64,000 bases of DNA from Streptomyces laurentii (GTDB taxonomy: Bacteria > Actinomycetota > Actinomycetes > Streptomycetales > Streptomycetaceae), in assembly GCA_002355495.1 (NCBI GenBank), contig AP017424.1, positions 5,769,501 through 5,833,500 on the forward strand, given 5' to 3'. Position 1 is the stretch's first letter. Every line of letters begins with the position of its first letter. Shown here piece by piece: positions 1-7,568 of the stretch. The position numbers and the translations under genes are program-made. The notes beneath the pieces were generated by a model, which was not told where the DNA came from, searched no databases, and worked only from the letters and a program-made list of their open reading frames with translations.

Positions 1-933
1 ATGTTCGCTCAGGCCGCGACCGACGCCGGGATCCCGGACGGCGTCGTCAACATCGTGACCGGAGCGGGCCGGGTCGCCGGCGAGCACCTCGTCGGGCACC
101 CGGACGTGGCCATGACCTCGTTCACCGGCTCCACCCCCGTCGGCAAGCGGGTCGCCGAGATCGCCACCCGTACCGTCAAGCGGATCCACCTCGAACTCGG
201 CGGCAAGGCCCCGTTCGTGGTCTTCGACGACGCCGACCTGGAGGCCGCGGCGCACGGCGCCGTCGCCGCCTCGCTCATCAACAGCGGACAGGACTGCACC
301 GCCGCCACCCGCGCCTACGTCCAGCGGCCGCTGTTCGACGCCTTCGTGGAGCGGGTCGCCGAACTGATGGAGACGGTCCGCCTCGGCGACCCCGCCGACC
401 CGGCCACCGACCTCGGCCCGCTGATCAGCCACGCCCAGCGCGACCGGGTGGCCGGCTTCGTGGACCGGGCCCGCGGCTACGCGACCGTGGTCACCGGCGG
501 AATGGCCCCTGGTGGAGAGCTGGAGAAGGGCGCATACTACCGTCCCACCCTGATCACCGGCGCCCCGCAGGACAGCGAGGTCGTGCAGTCGGAGATCTTC
601 GGACCGGTCCTGGTGGCCCTGCCCTTCGACGGCGACGACGAGGGCATCCGGCTCGCCAACGACACCCCGTACGGCCTCGCCGCCTCCGCCTGGAGCCGCG
701 ACGTCTACCGGGCGAACAGGGCCACCCGTGAGATCAAGGCCGGCTGCGTCTGGGTCAACGACCACATCCCGATCATCAGTGAGATGCCCCATGGCGGCTA
801 CAAGTCCTCGGGCTTCGGAAAGGACATGTCGGCGTACTCCTTCGAGGAGTACACGCAGGTCAAGCACGTGATGTTCGACAACACCGCGGTGGCGGCCAAG
901 GACTGGCACCGCACGATCTTCGGGGACCGATAG
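1..933 (+). CDS. Aldehyde dehydrogenase, probable gamma-aminobutyraldehyde dehydrogenase (5' end outside window)
   Basis: C-terminal 310 residues of an NAD(P)-dependent aldehyde dehydrogenase. The family is about 480-500 residues long, so roughly 170-190 are missing and the ATG at base 1 is probably internal. The visible parts are the nucleotide-binding loop FTGSTPVGK (41-49), the catalytic-base Glu in LELGGK (E65), the catalytic Cys in SGQDC (C99) and the EIFGPV motif (about 198-203). The gene sits 47 bp upstream of a polyamine ABC transporter, and a FAD amine oxidase lies downstream. I infer oxidation of 4-aminobutanal, made from putrescine, to GABA in the cytosol. The family assignment is firm; the substrate is inferred from context and could be another amino-aldehyde. 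Confidence 0.88.
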   Translation: MFAQAATDAGIPDGVVNIVTGAGRVAGEHLVGHPDVAMTSFTGSTPVGKRVAEIATRTVKRIHLELGGKAPFVVFDDADLEAAAHGAVAASLINSGQDCTAATRAYVQRPLFDAFVERVAELMETVRLGDPADPATDLGPLISHAQRDRVAGFVDRARGYATVVTGGMAPGGELEKGAYYRPTLITGAPQDSEVVQSEIFGPVLVALPFDGDDEGIRLANDTPYGLAASAWSRDVYRANRATREIKAGCVWVNDHIPIISEMPHGGYKSSGFGKDMSAYSFEEYTQVKHVMFDNTAVAAKDWHRTIFGDR

Positions 934-980
934 CAGATCGCCGCCGGCTGGCGGCGACCCATCCCGAAAGGGCACAGCGC

Positions 981-2228
981 ATGGAGCAGTACCAGTCCGA
1001 CAGTCTGTCGGCCGCACAGCTCGCGGCGATACGGCGCACGCTCACGAGCGGCCGCGGCGCCCTGAGCCGTCGCTCGATGCTGCGCGCCGGCGGCTTCGGC
1101 GCGCTCACCGTCGGTGGTCTCGCGGCCCTGACCGGCTGCGGCATCCCGCCCGCCAAGCGGGAGGGCCAGGGGCCGGCCAGCACGGACTTCTCGGCCAAGG
1201 AGAAGTCGGTGAACTTCTCCAACTGGACCGAGTACATGGACACCGGCGAGGACGGCCACTCCCGTCCGTCCCTCGCCGCGTTCGCCAAACGGACCGGCAT
1301 CCAGGTCAAGTACACCGAGGACATCAACGACAACGTCGAGTTCTTCGGCAAGATCAAGCCGCAGCTCGCGGCCGGTCAGGACACCGGCCGCGACCTGATC
1401 AACCTCACCGACTGGCTGGCCGCCCGCGTCATCCGCCTCGGCTGGGCGCAGAAACTCGACGCGGCCAACCTGCCCCACGCGTTCGCGAACCTCTCGGCCC
1501 AGTTCCGCACCCCCGACTGGGACCCGGGCCGGTCCTACTCGTACCCCTGGACGGGCATCTCCACCGTCATCGCCTACAACTCCAAGGCGACCAACGGCCG
1601 GAAGGTCGACTCCGTCACGCAGCTGCTCGACGACCCCGCGCTCAAGGGCCGGGTCGGCTTCCTGACCGAGATGCGCGACACCATCGGCATGACCCTGCTC
1701 GACATGGGCAAGGACCCGGCGAAGTTCACCGACGCCGACTACGACGCCGCGGTCGGCCGGCTGCAGAAGGGCGTCGACAAGAAGCAGATCCGCCGCTTCA
1801 CCGGCAACGACTACACGTCCGACCTGGACAAGGGCGACATCGCGGCCTGTGTCGCCTGGGCCGGTGACGTCATCCAGCTACAGGCGGACAACCCGGACAT
1901 CAAGTACGCGATCCCGGCGGCCGGTTACATCACGTCCAGCGACAACCTGCTCATCCCCACGCAGGCCCGGCACAAGACCAACGCCGAGAAGCTCATGGAC
2001 TACTACTACGAGCCCGCGGTCGCGGCCCGGCTCGCCGCGTACATCAACTTCGTGTGCCCCGTCGACGGCGTGAAGGACGAGCTCGCCAAGATCGACCCCG
2101 ACCTCGCGAACAACGTCCTGATCGTCCCCGACAAGGAGATGGCCCGGAAGTCGCACTCGTTCCGCTCGCTCACCTCGGCAGAGGAAACGGCGTACGAGGA
2201 GAAGTTCGCCAAGCTCATCGGTGCCTGA
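981..2228 (+). CDS. potD: Polyamine (spermidine/putrescine) ABC transporter substrate-binding lipoprotein
   Basis: Extracellular solute-binding component, 415 residues. The N-terminus carries a twin-arginine motif SRRSMLR (R30-R31), a hydrophobic stretch and a lipobox LTGC with acceptor Cys53. It should therefore be exported by Tat and lipid-anchored outside the membrane. The mature part resembles PotD/PotF-type periplasmic proteins (NFSNWTEYMD near the start; EKLMDYYYEP near the end). An AAAGG-type Shine-Dalgarno precedes the ATG. It is the first transporter gene of the operon and is followed by the ATPase and two permeases. Spermidine or putrescine is the family's usual ligand; the exact ligand is inferred from the oxidase and dehydrogenase neighbours. 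Confidence 0.9.
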   Translation: MEQYQSDSLSAAQLAAIRRTLTSGRGALSRRSMLRAGGFGALTVGGLAALTGCGIPPAKREGQGPASTDFSAKEKSVNFSNWTEYMDTGEDGHSRPSLAAFAKRTGIQVKYTEDINDNVEFFGKIKPQLAAGQDTGRDLINLTDWLAARVIRLGWAQKLDAANLPHAFANLSAQFRTPDWDPGRSYSYPWTGISTVIAYNSKATNGRKVDSVTQLLDDPALKGRVGFLTEMRDTIGMTLLDMGKDPAKFTDADYDAAVGRLQKGVDKKQIRRFTGNDYTSDLDKGDIAACVAWAGDVIQLQADNPDIKYAIPAAGYITSSDNLLIPTQARHKTNAEKLMDYYYEPAVAARLAAYINFVCPVDGVKDELAKIDPDLANNVLIVPDKEMARKSHSFRSLTSAEETAYEEKFAKLIGA

Positions 2229-2277
2229 CCCGGCGTCCGCCCACCCCCGCCCTTCACGAATCCCCGGGACCCACCCC

Positions 2278-3426
2278 ATGACTGACAAGAACACCGGCGG
2301 CGACGTCCGTCTTCGCGGCATCAGCAAGTCCTACGGCTCCTTCACCGCCGTCCAGCCGCTCGATCTGACCGTGCCGCAGGGCTCCTTCTTCGCCCTGCTC
2401 GGCGCCTCCGGCTGCGGCAAGACGACCACGCTGCGCATGATCGCCGGCCTGGAGGACCCGACGACGGGCACCGTCTCGCTCGGCGACCGCGACGTCACCG
2501 ACCTCCCCCCGTACAAGCGGCCGGTGAACACCGTCTTCCAGTCCTACGCGCTCTTCCCGCACATGGACATCCAGGAGAACATCGCCTTCGGCCTGCGCCG
2601 CCGCGGCATCAAGTCGGTGAAGAAGCAGGTCGACGAGATGCTGGAGCTGGTCCAGCTCGGCGACAAGGCCCGGCACAAGCCGCACCAGCTGTCCGGTGGC
2701 CAGCAGCAGCGCGTCGCCGTGGCCCGCGCGCTCATCAACCACCCCCAGGTGCTCCTCCTCGACGAGCCGCTCGGCGCGCTCGACCTCAAGCTGCGCCGCC
2801 AGATGCAGCTGGAGCTCAAGCGGATCCAGACCGAGGTCGGCATCACCTTCGTGCACGTCACCCACGACCAGGAGGAGGCCATGACCATGGCCGACCAGGT
2901 CGCGGTCATGAACGGCGGCCGGGTCGAGCAGCTCGGCGCGCCCGCCGACCTGTACGAGAACCCGCGCACCACCTTCGTCGCCAACTTCCTCGGCACCTCC
3001 AACCTCATCGAGGCCGAGGTCGCCGAGACCGGCACCGACATCGTCGTGACCGCCGGCGGCGGCAAGCTCAAGGTGCCCGGCGACCGTTCCCCGTCCGCCG
3101 TCCGCTCCGGCGGGAAGCTGCTGGTGGGCGTGCGGCCCGAGAAGATATCGCTGGCGCACGCCGACGACGAGGGCACCATCGCCGACGGCCGCAACCGGGT
3201 CACCGGCCGGATCGTCGACTCGTCCTTCATCGGCGTGTCCACCCAGTACGTGGTGGACTCCCCGGCCGGCGCGGGCCTGCAGGTGTACGAGCAGAACATC
3301 GAGCGCGACACCCGTCTGGTGCCCGGCGCCGAGGTCGTCCTGCACTGGAACCCGGCGCACACCTTCGGGCTCGACGCGAGCCAGGACATCGACGCGGGTG
3401 TGGAGACGGTGGAGGACGCCTCGTGA
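2278..3426 (+). CDS. potA: Polyamine ABC transporter ATP-binding protein
   Basis: Cytosolic ATPase of the polyamine importer, 382 residues from the ATG at 2278. The frame is open back to a GTG at 2221, but that start would overlap potD and add an unconserved proline-rich stretch, so I prefer 2278. Visible motifs are Walker A GASGCGKTT (42-50), the Q-loop in VFQSYALFPH, the signature LSGGQQQR (138-145), Walker B VLLLDEP (158-164) and an H-loop VTHDQEEA. A C-terminal TOBE-like region (about 280-360) is typical of the PotA/MalK group. The stop overlaps the next gene's GTG by 4 bp (GTGA), so translational coupling is likely. Confidence 0.93.
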   Translation: MTDKNTGGDVRLRGISKSYGSFTAVQPLDLTVPQGSFFALLGASGCGKTTTLRMIAGLEDPTTGTVSLGDRDVTDLPPYKRPVNTVFQSYALFPHMDIQENIAFGLRRRGIKSVKKQVDEMLELVQLGDKARHKPHQLSGGQQQRVAVARALINHPQVLLLDEPLGALDLKLRRQMQLELKRIQTEVGITFVHVTHDQEEAMTMADQVAVMNGGRVEQLGAPADLYENPRTTFVANFLGTSNLIEAEVAETGTDIVVTAGGGKLKVPGDRSPSAVRSGGKLLVGVRPEKISLAHADDEGTIADGRNRVTGRIVDSSFIGVSTQYVVDSPAGAGLQVYEQNIERDTRLVPGAEVVLHWNPAHTFGLDASQDIDAGVETVEDAS

Positions 3427-4361
3427 CCACGTCCACCCTCGTCAAGGACGAGCCCGCGGCGGGGCCGGAGTCGGCTCCGGAGGCGCGCAAGCCCTCCACC
3501 CGCAAGCGGCTCGTCCCGTACTGGCTGCTGCTGCCCGGCATCATCTGGCTGGTCGTCTTCTTCGCGCTGCCGATGGTCTACCAGGCCTCGACCTCGGTCC
3601 AGACCGGCTCCCTGGAGCAGGGCTTCCAGGTCACCTGGCACTTCCAGACCTACTGGGACGCCTTCCGCGAGTACTGGCCGCAGTTCCTCAGCTCGCTGCT
3701 GTACGCGGGCTTCGCGACGCTGCTGTGCCTGATGCTCGGCTACCCGCTGGCGTACTTCATCGCCTTCCGGGCAGGCCGCTGGCGCAACATCGTCCTGGTC
3801 CTCGTCATCGCCCCGTTCTTCACCAGCTTCCTCATCCGTACGCTGGCCTGGAAGACGATCCTCGCCGACGGCGGCGCGGTCGTCGGCGCGCTCGACGCGC
3901 TGCACGTCCTCGACGTCACCAGCTGGCTCGGCTGGACCGAGGGCAACCGGGTGCTCGCCACGCCGATGGCGGTGGTGTGCGGTCTCACGTACAACTACCT
4001 GCCGTTCATGATCCTGCCGCTCTACACCTCGCTGGAGCGCATCGACGGCCGGCTGCACGAGGCCGCCCAGGACCTGTACGCGTCGCCGGCGACCACCTTC
4101 CGCAAGGTCACGTTCCCGCTGTCGATGCCCGGTGTCGTCTCCGGCACGCTGCTCACCTTCATCCCGGCGAGCGGCGACTACGTCAACGCCGAGCTGCTCG
4201 GCTCCACCGACACCAAGATGGTCGGCAACGTGATCCAGTCGCAGTTCCTGCGCGTGCTGGACTACCCGACGGCCGCGGCCCTGTCGTTCATCCTCATGGC
4301 GATCGTGCTGCTCGTCGTCACCTTCTACATCCGCCGAGCGGGAACGGAGGACCTGGTCTGA
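3423..4361 (+). CDS. potB: Polyamine ABC transporter permease, PotB type
   Basis: Integral membrane subunit, 312 residues, starting at GTG inside the potA stop (4-bp overlap). A charged N-terminal tail of about 35 residues precedes the first transmembrane segment (WLLLPGIIWLVVFFALPMVY). About six segments follow in all. The EAA loop that contacts the ATPase reads HEAAQDLYASPATTFRKV (about residues 213-230), which is characteristic of binding-protein-dependent permeases. The stop codon shares one base with the potC start. It forms a heterodimeric channel with PotC. Confidence 0.92.
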   Translation: MTTSTLVKDEPAAGPESAPEARKPSTRKRLVPYWLLLPGIIWLVVFFALPMVYQASTSVQTGSLEQGFQVTWHFQTYWDAFREYWPQFLSSLLYAGFATLLCLMLGYPLAYFIAFRAGRWRNIVLVLVIAPFFTSFLIRTLAWKTILADGGAVVGALDALHVLDVTSWLGWTEGNRVLATPMAVVCGLTYNYLPFMILPLYTSLERIDGRLHEAAQDLYASPATTFRKVTFPLSMPGVVSGTLLTFIPASGDYVNAELLGSTDTKMVGNVIQSQFLRVLDYPTAAALSFILMAIVLLVVTFYIRRAGTEDLV

Positions 4362-5155
4362 TGCGTTGGATCCGACGGAACCTTGTCGTCATCGCGGGCC
4401 TTCTCACGCTCGCGTACATGATCCTGCCGAACATCGTGGTCATGGTGTTCTCGTTCAACAAGCCGAACGGGCGCTTCAACTACGCGTGGCAGAAGTTCTC
4501 CCTGGACGCCTGGAAGGACCCCTGCGGCGTCGCCGACATGTGCGGCTCGCTGTCGCTGTCCCTCCAGATCGCGGCCTGGGCGACGCTCGGCGCCACGGTC
4601 CTCGGCACGATGATCTCGTTCGCGCTGGTCCGCTACCGCTTCCGGGCGCGCGGCGCGATCAACTCGCTGATCTTCCTGCCGATGGCGATGCCCGAGGTCG
4701 TCATGGCCGCCTCGCTGCTCACCCTGTTCCTCAACATGGGCGCCGAGCTGGGCTTCTGGACGATCCTCATCGCCCACATCATGTTCTGTCTGTCGTTCGT
4801 CGTGACGGCGGTCAAGGCGCGCGTGATGTCCATGGACCCGCGCCTGGAGGAGGCCGCCCGCGACCTGTACGCGGGGCCGGCGCAGACCTTCCTGCGGGTC
4901 ACGCTGCCGATCGCGGCGCCCGGCATCGCGGCCGGCGCGCTGCTCGCCTTCGCGCTGTCGTTCGACGACTTCATCATCACCAACTTCAACGCGGGCTCCA
5001 CCGTGACCTTCCCCATGTTCGTCTGGGGCTCGGCACAGCGCGGAACCCCCGTTCAGATCAACGTCATCGGCACGGCGATGTTCGTCATCGCGGTACTGGT
5101 GGTCGTGGCCGGTCAGATCGTCACGAACCGGCGCAAGAAATCAGCAACAGCCTGA
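4361..5155 (+). CDS. potC: Polyamine ABC transporter permease, PotC type
   Basis: Second membrane subunit, 264 residues. The first segment (VVIAGLLTLAYMILPNIVVMV) follows a short basic N-terminus. The EAA loop is LEEAARDLYAGPAQTF. The family motif SFDDFIITNF is present in the C-terminal third, as in E. coli PotC. The start overlaps the potB stop by one base. The GC-rich inverted repeat 5171-5178/5188-5195 just after the stop may attenuate transcription before the oxidase gene. Confidence 0.92.
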   Translation: MRWIRRNLVVIAGLLTLAYMILPNIVVMVFSFNKPNGRFNYAWQKFSLDAWKDPCGVADMCGSLSLSLQIAAWATLGATVLGTMISFALVRYRFRARGAINSLIFLPMAMPEVVMAASLLTLFLNMGAELGFWTILIAHIMFCLSFVVTAVKARVMSMDPRLEEAARDLYAGPAQTFLRVTLPIAAPGIAAGALLAFALSFDDFIITNFNAGSTVTFPMFVWGSAQRGTPVQINVIGTAMFVIAVLVVVAGQIVTNRRKKSATA

Positions 5156-5238
5156 CCGGTCGGCCCCCGGCCGCCGCCTGACACGCGGGCGGCGGACGGC
5201 GGCCGGCAGCCGGTCGGGCAACGAAGGAGTTGGAAACC

Positions 5239-6663
5239 ATGGCCCCAGTCGCCATGCGTCTCGCTGCACAATCTCTCTCCGACGCCCAGCCCGTCCCCTT
5301 CTGGCTGGAAGACCCCGGCAAGCCCCACGCCCTGCCCGCCCTCACCGGCACCGAGCGCTGCGATCTGCTCGTCGTCGGCGGTGGCTACAGCGGCCTGTGG
5401 ACCGCGCTCCTCGCCAAGGAACGCGACCCCTCCCGGGACGTCGTACTCATCGAAGGCCGCGAGGTGGGCTGGGCCGCCTCGGGCCGCAACGGCGGCTTCT
5501 GCGCCGCCTCCCTCACCCACGGCCTCGGCAACGGACTCGCCCGCTGGCCGCACGAGCTGGCGGAACTGGAGCGGCTCGGCACCGAGAACCTCGACGCCAT
5601 CGAGGCGGCCGTCGCCCGCTACGGCCTGGACTGCGACTTCGAGCGCACCGGCGAGATCGACGTGGCCACCGAGGCCTACCAGCTCGACGAGCTGCACGAG
5701 ATGTACGAGGAGGCCGAGCGGCTCGGCCTCGCCGACGGCCTGGAGCTGATGGACCGCGACGCGCTGCGCGCCGAGGTCGACTCGCCGACCTTCCAGGGCG
5801 GCCTGTGGGACCGGCGCGGGGTCGCGATGCTGCACCCGGCGAAGCTGGTCTGGGGCCTCAGGCGGGCCTGCCTCGACCTGGGCGTCCGGATCTTCGAGAA
5901 CACTCCGGGGCTCGACCTCGTCGCGGCGGGCGGCCAGGGCATGGTGGTCCGCACCCCGTACGGGCGGGTCGCCGCCCGCCGGGTCGCGCTCGGCACCAAC
6001 GTCTTCCCGTCGCTGGTCAAGCGGATGCGGCCGTTCACCGTCCCGGTCTACGACTACGCGCTGATGACCGAGCCGCTGAGCGCCGAGCAGCTGGCCTCGA
6101 TCGGCGGCTGGCGCCGCCGGCAGGGCCTCGGCGACAGCGCCAACCAGTTCCACTACTTCCGGATCACCGCCGACAACCGCATCCTGTGGGGCGGTTACGA
6201 CGCGATCTACCCCTTCGGCGGCAAGGTCAGCGCCGAGATGGACCACCGCCCCGAGACGTATCTGAAGCTGGCCGGACACTTCTTCACCTGCTTCCCGCAG
6301 CTGGAGGGCCTGCGCTTCAGCCACGCCTGGGGCGGCGCGATCGACACCTGCTCGCGCTTCTCCGCCTTCTTCGGTACGGCGCACCAGGGCAAGGTCGCGT
6401 ACGCGGCCGGCTACACCGGCCTCGGCGTCGGCGCCTCCCGCTTCGGCGCGGACGTGATGCTCGACCTGCTGGCGGGGGAGCGGACCGAGCGCACCCGGCT
6501 CGACATGGTCCGCTCCAAGCCGCTGCCGTTCCCGCCGGAGCCGATCGCGTGGGCGGGCATCGGGCTGACCAAGTGGTCGCTGGCCCGGGCCGACGAGAAC
6601 GGCGGGCGGCGGAATCTGTGGCTGAAGACCATGGACCGGCTGGGCCTCGGCTTCGACAGCTGA
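5239..6663 (+). CDS. FAD-dependent amine/amino-acid oxidase (DAO superfamily), probable polyamine catabolism
   Basis: Flavoprotein of 474 residues. The FAD dinucleotide-binding motif is LLVVGGGYSGLWTA (GGGYSG at 47-52), followed by GREVGWAASGRNGGF, the typical second motif of the D-amino-acid oxidase/gamma-glutamylputrescine oxidase (PuuB/OrdL) group. A C-terminal GYTGLGVGASRFGAD segment closes the FAD site. I chose the ATG at 5239 because GAAGGAG sits 10 bases upstream; an in-frame TTG at 5230 would lie on top of that site. The position after potABCD suggests oxidation of putrescine or a gamma-glutamyl conjugate to an aldehyde, which the first gene would then process. The substrate is inferred. 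Confidence 0.85.
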   Translation: MAPVAMRLAAQSLSDAQPVPFWLEDPGKPHALPALTGTERCDLLVVGGGYSGLWTALLAKERDPSRDVVLIEGREVGWAASGRNGGFCAASLTHGLGNGLARWPHELAELERLGTENLDAIEAAVARYGLDCDFERTGEIDVATEAYQLDELHEMYEEAERLGLADGLELMDRDALRAEVDSPTFQGGLWDRRGVAMLHPAKLVWGLRRACLDLGVRIFENTPGLDLVAAGGQGMVVRTPYGRVAARRVALGTNVFPSLVKRMRPFTVPVYDYALMTEPLSAEQLASIGGWRRRQGLGDSANQFHYFRITADNRILWGGYDAIYPFGGKVSAEMDHRPETYLKLAGHFFTCFPQLEGLRFSHAWGGAIDTCSRFSAFFGTAHQGKVAYAAGYTGLGVGASRFGADVMLDLLAGERTERTRLDMVRSKPLPFPPEPIAWAGIGLTKWSLARADENGGRRNLWLKTMDRLGLGFDS

Positions 6664-6677
6664 GCGTTTCGCGATGA

Positions 6678-6693
6678 TGTGACGCAGGTCACA
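6678..6693. promoter_or_regulatory. CRP-like palindrome
   Basis: TGTGA-CGCAGG-TCACA is a perfect 5-6-5 palindrome, matching the classic CRP consensus TGTGA-N6-TCACA and the GTG-N8-CAC core reported for Streptomyces Crp. It lies 15 bp after the oxidase stop and about 100 bp before the next start, so it probably controls the gene at 6794. Binding is not shown by sequence alone. Confidence 0.5.
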
Positions 6694-6733
6694 TAAGGCG
6701 ATATCTGAACCCGCGTCATACCCGGGAGATGGC

Positions 6734-6785
6734 CTCCTCTCTCCGTGTGGGACCCGCATCGGGCGGGCCCGCACGGAGAGAGGAG
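6734..6785 (+). promoter_or_regulatory. 14-bp hairpin that buries the Shine-Dalgarno of the next gene
   Basis: 6734-6747 (CTCCTCTCTCCGTG) is exactly complementary to 6772-6785 (CACGGAGAGAGGAG), with a 24-nt loop. The 3' arm contains the only GGAG (6782-6785) upstream of the ATG at 6794. If the transcript folds this way, ribosome entry would be blocked until something opens the stem. Confidence 0.5.
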
Positions 6786-6793
6786 ATCGCGCG

Positions 6794-7255
6794 ATGACTG
6801 CCATGGAGGCCAGGAGTGCCGTGGAGTGGCTGGTGTCGGCCGCACCCGACCCCGAGGCCTGCCGCTTCGAATGGGAGCGCAACCCGCACGGGGTCGCGCT
6901 GCTGCCCGCCGGCCGCCGCTGGGACGTCCTGATCCTGCCCGCCACGCTCGGCCGGCCCACCCTCGAGGTGCTGACCCGGCTCGTCGACCGGCCGGGCCCC
7001 GTCCTCGCCGACTTCGGCGACGCCCGGATCGGCTTCTTCGTGGAGCCGGGCACCACGGACCGCTGGCTCGGCACCGGCGTGCGCGGCGCGGGCGACGGCA
7101 CCTGGGTCGTCGTCCCGTACCCGGGCCGGATGGCCGACGGGGTGCGCTGGCTGGTGTCCCCGGACGCCGCGGGCACGCTCACCGACGTCGCGCTGCTGGA
7201 ACTCGCGATGCACGAGGCGGCGGCACGGCGGGCCGGGGGAGGCGGCGAGGGGTGA
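6794..7255 (+). CDS. Small protein of unknown function, possibly Prim-Pol-like
   Basis: 153 residues with no signal peptide or membrane segment. The body has alternating beta-strand-like pieces: VALLPAGRRWDVLILPA, GPVLADFGDARIGFFV and TWVVVPYPGR. A Gly-rich, Arg-rich C-terminus ends it. The layout recalls the short actinobacterial proteins annotated as bifunctional DNA primase/polymerase N-terminal domain, but I see no catalytic DxD, so enzymatic activity is doubtful. AGGAG at 6781-6785 precedes the ATG and lies inside the hairpin described separately. It stands alone between the polyamine operon and the chitinase gene. Function unknown. Confidence 0.7.
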   Translation: MTAMEARSAVEWLVSAAPDPEACRFEWERNPHGVALLPAGRRWDVLILPATLGRPTLEVLTRLVDRPGPVLADFGDARIGFFVEPGTTDRWLGTGVRGAGDGTWVVVPYPGRMADGVRWLVSPDAAGTLTDVALLELAMHEAAARRAGGGGEG

Positions 7256-7309
7256 GCGGGGCGGACCGGCCCGACGGTCCGGCGCGCCGGTTCCCGTAGC
7301 GCGCGCCTC

Positions 7310-7457
7310 GTATCCCGTACCCCCGTATCCCGTACCCCCCCGTACTCCCGTATCCCGTACTCCCGTATCCCCCGCACCTCCGTGCGCCTGTACCCCCTGC
7401 GCGGCCGTATCCCCGTACTGCCGCCTCCTCGTGCTCCCGTGCTCCCGTATCCCGTAC
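7310..7457. repeat. Interspersed GTATCCCGTAC repeats in noncoding DNA
   Basis: Four exact copies of GTATCCCGTAC (7310-7320, 7325-7335, 7350-7360, 7447-7457), plus near copies at 7365-7371 and 7408-7419, in a C/T-rich stretch. Each unit is an imperfect inverted repeat (GTAT..GTAC). The 7256-7489 interval otherwise holds no gene I can support. Confidence 0.75.
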
Positions 7458-7489
7458 CCCGCCTTCTCGCCTCCCTTCCCCTCGTTCAG

Positions 7490-7519
7490 AGGTCTTGACC
7501 ACTTGATTGGTCTGGACCA
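7490..7519. promoter_or_regulatory. Chitinase promoter direct repeats / DasR-like operators
   Basis: AGGTCTTGACCA (7490-7501) and TGGTCTGGACCA (7508-7519) are two 12-bp units with an 18-bp period. Paired 12-bp repeats of this kind are known in Streptomyces chitinase promoters. The second unit is a near match to the DasR dre core TGGTCTAGACCA. TTGACC inside the first unit (7495-7500) could serve as the -35 hexamer. The repeats end 49 bp before the chitinase start. Confidence 0.75.
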
Positions 7520-7568
7520 TGCTGTGGCGCGCTCCACCACCTCGATTCCCCCATCCCCGGAGGCAGTT

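Noticed and set aside
5113..7377. 754-residue minus-strand ORF opposite the FAD oxidase
   Set aside because: It is antisense to a well-conserved flavoprotein and has the Arg/Gly/Ala bias of GC-rich shadow frames.
7310..7457. CRISPR array
   Set aside because: Repeats are 11 bp with irregular, very short spacers; no cas genes in the window.
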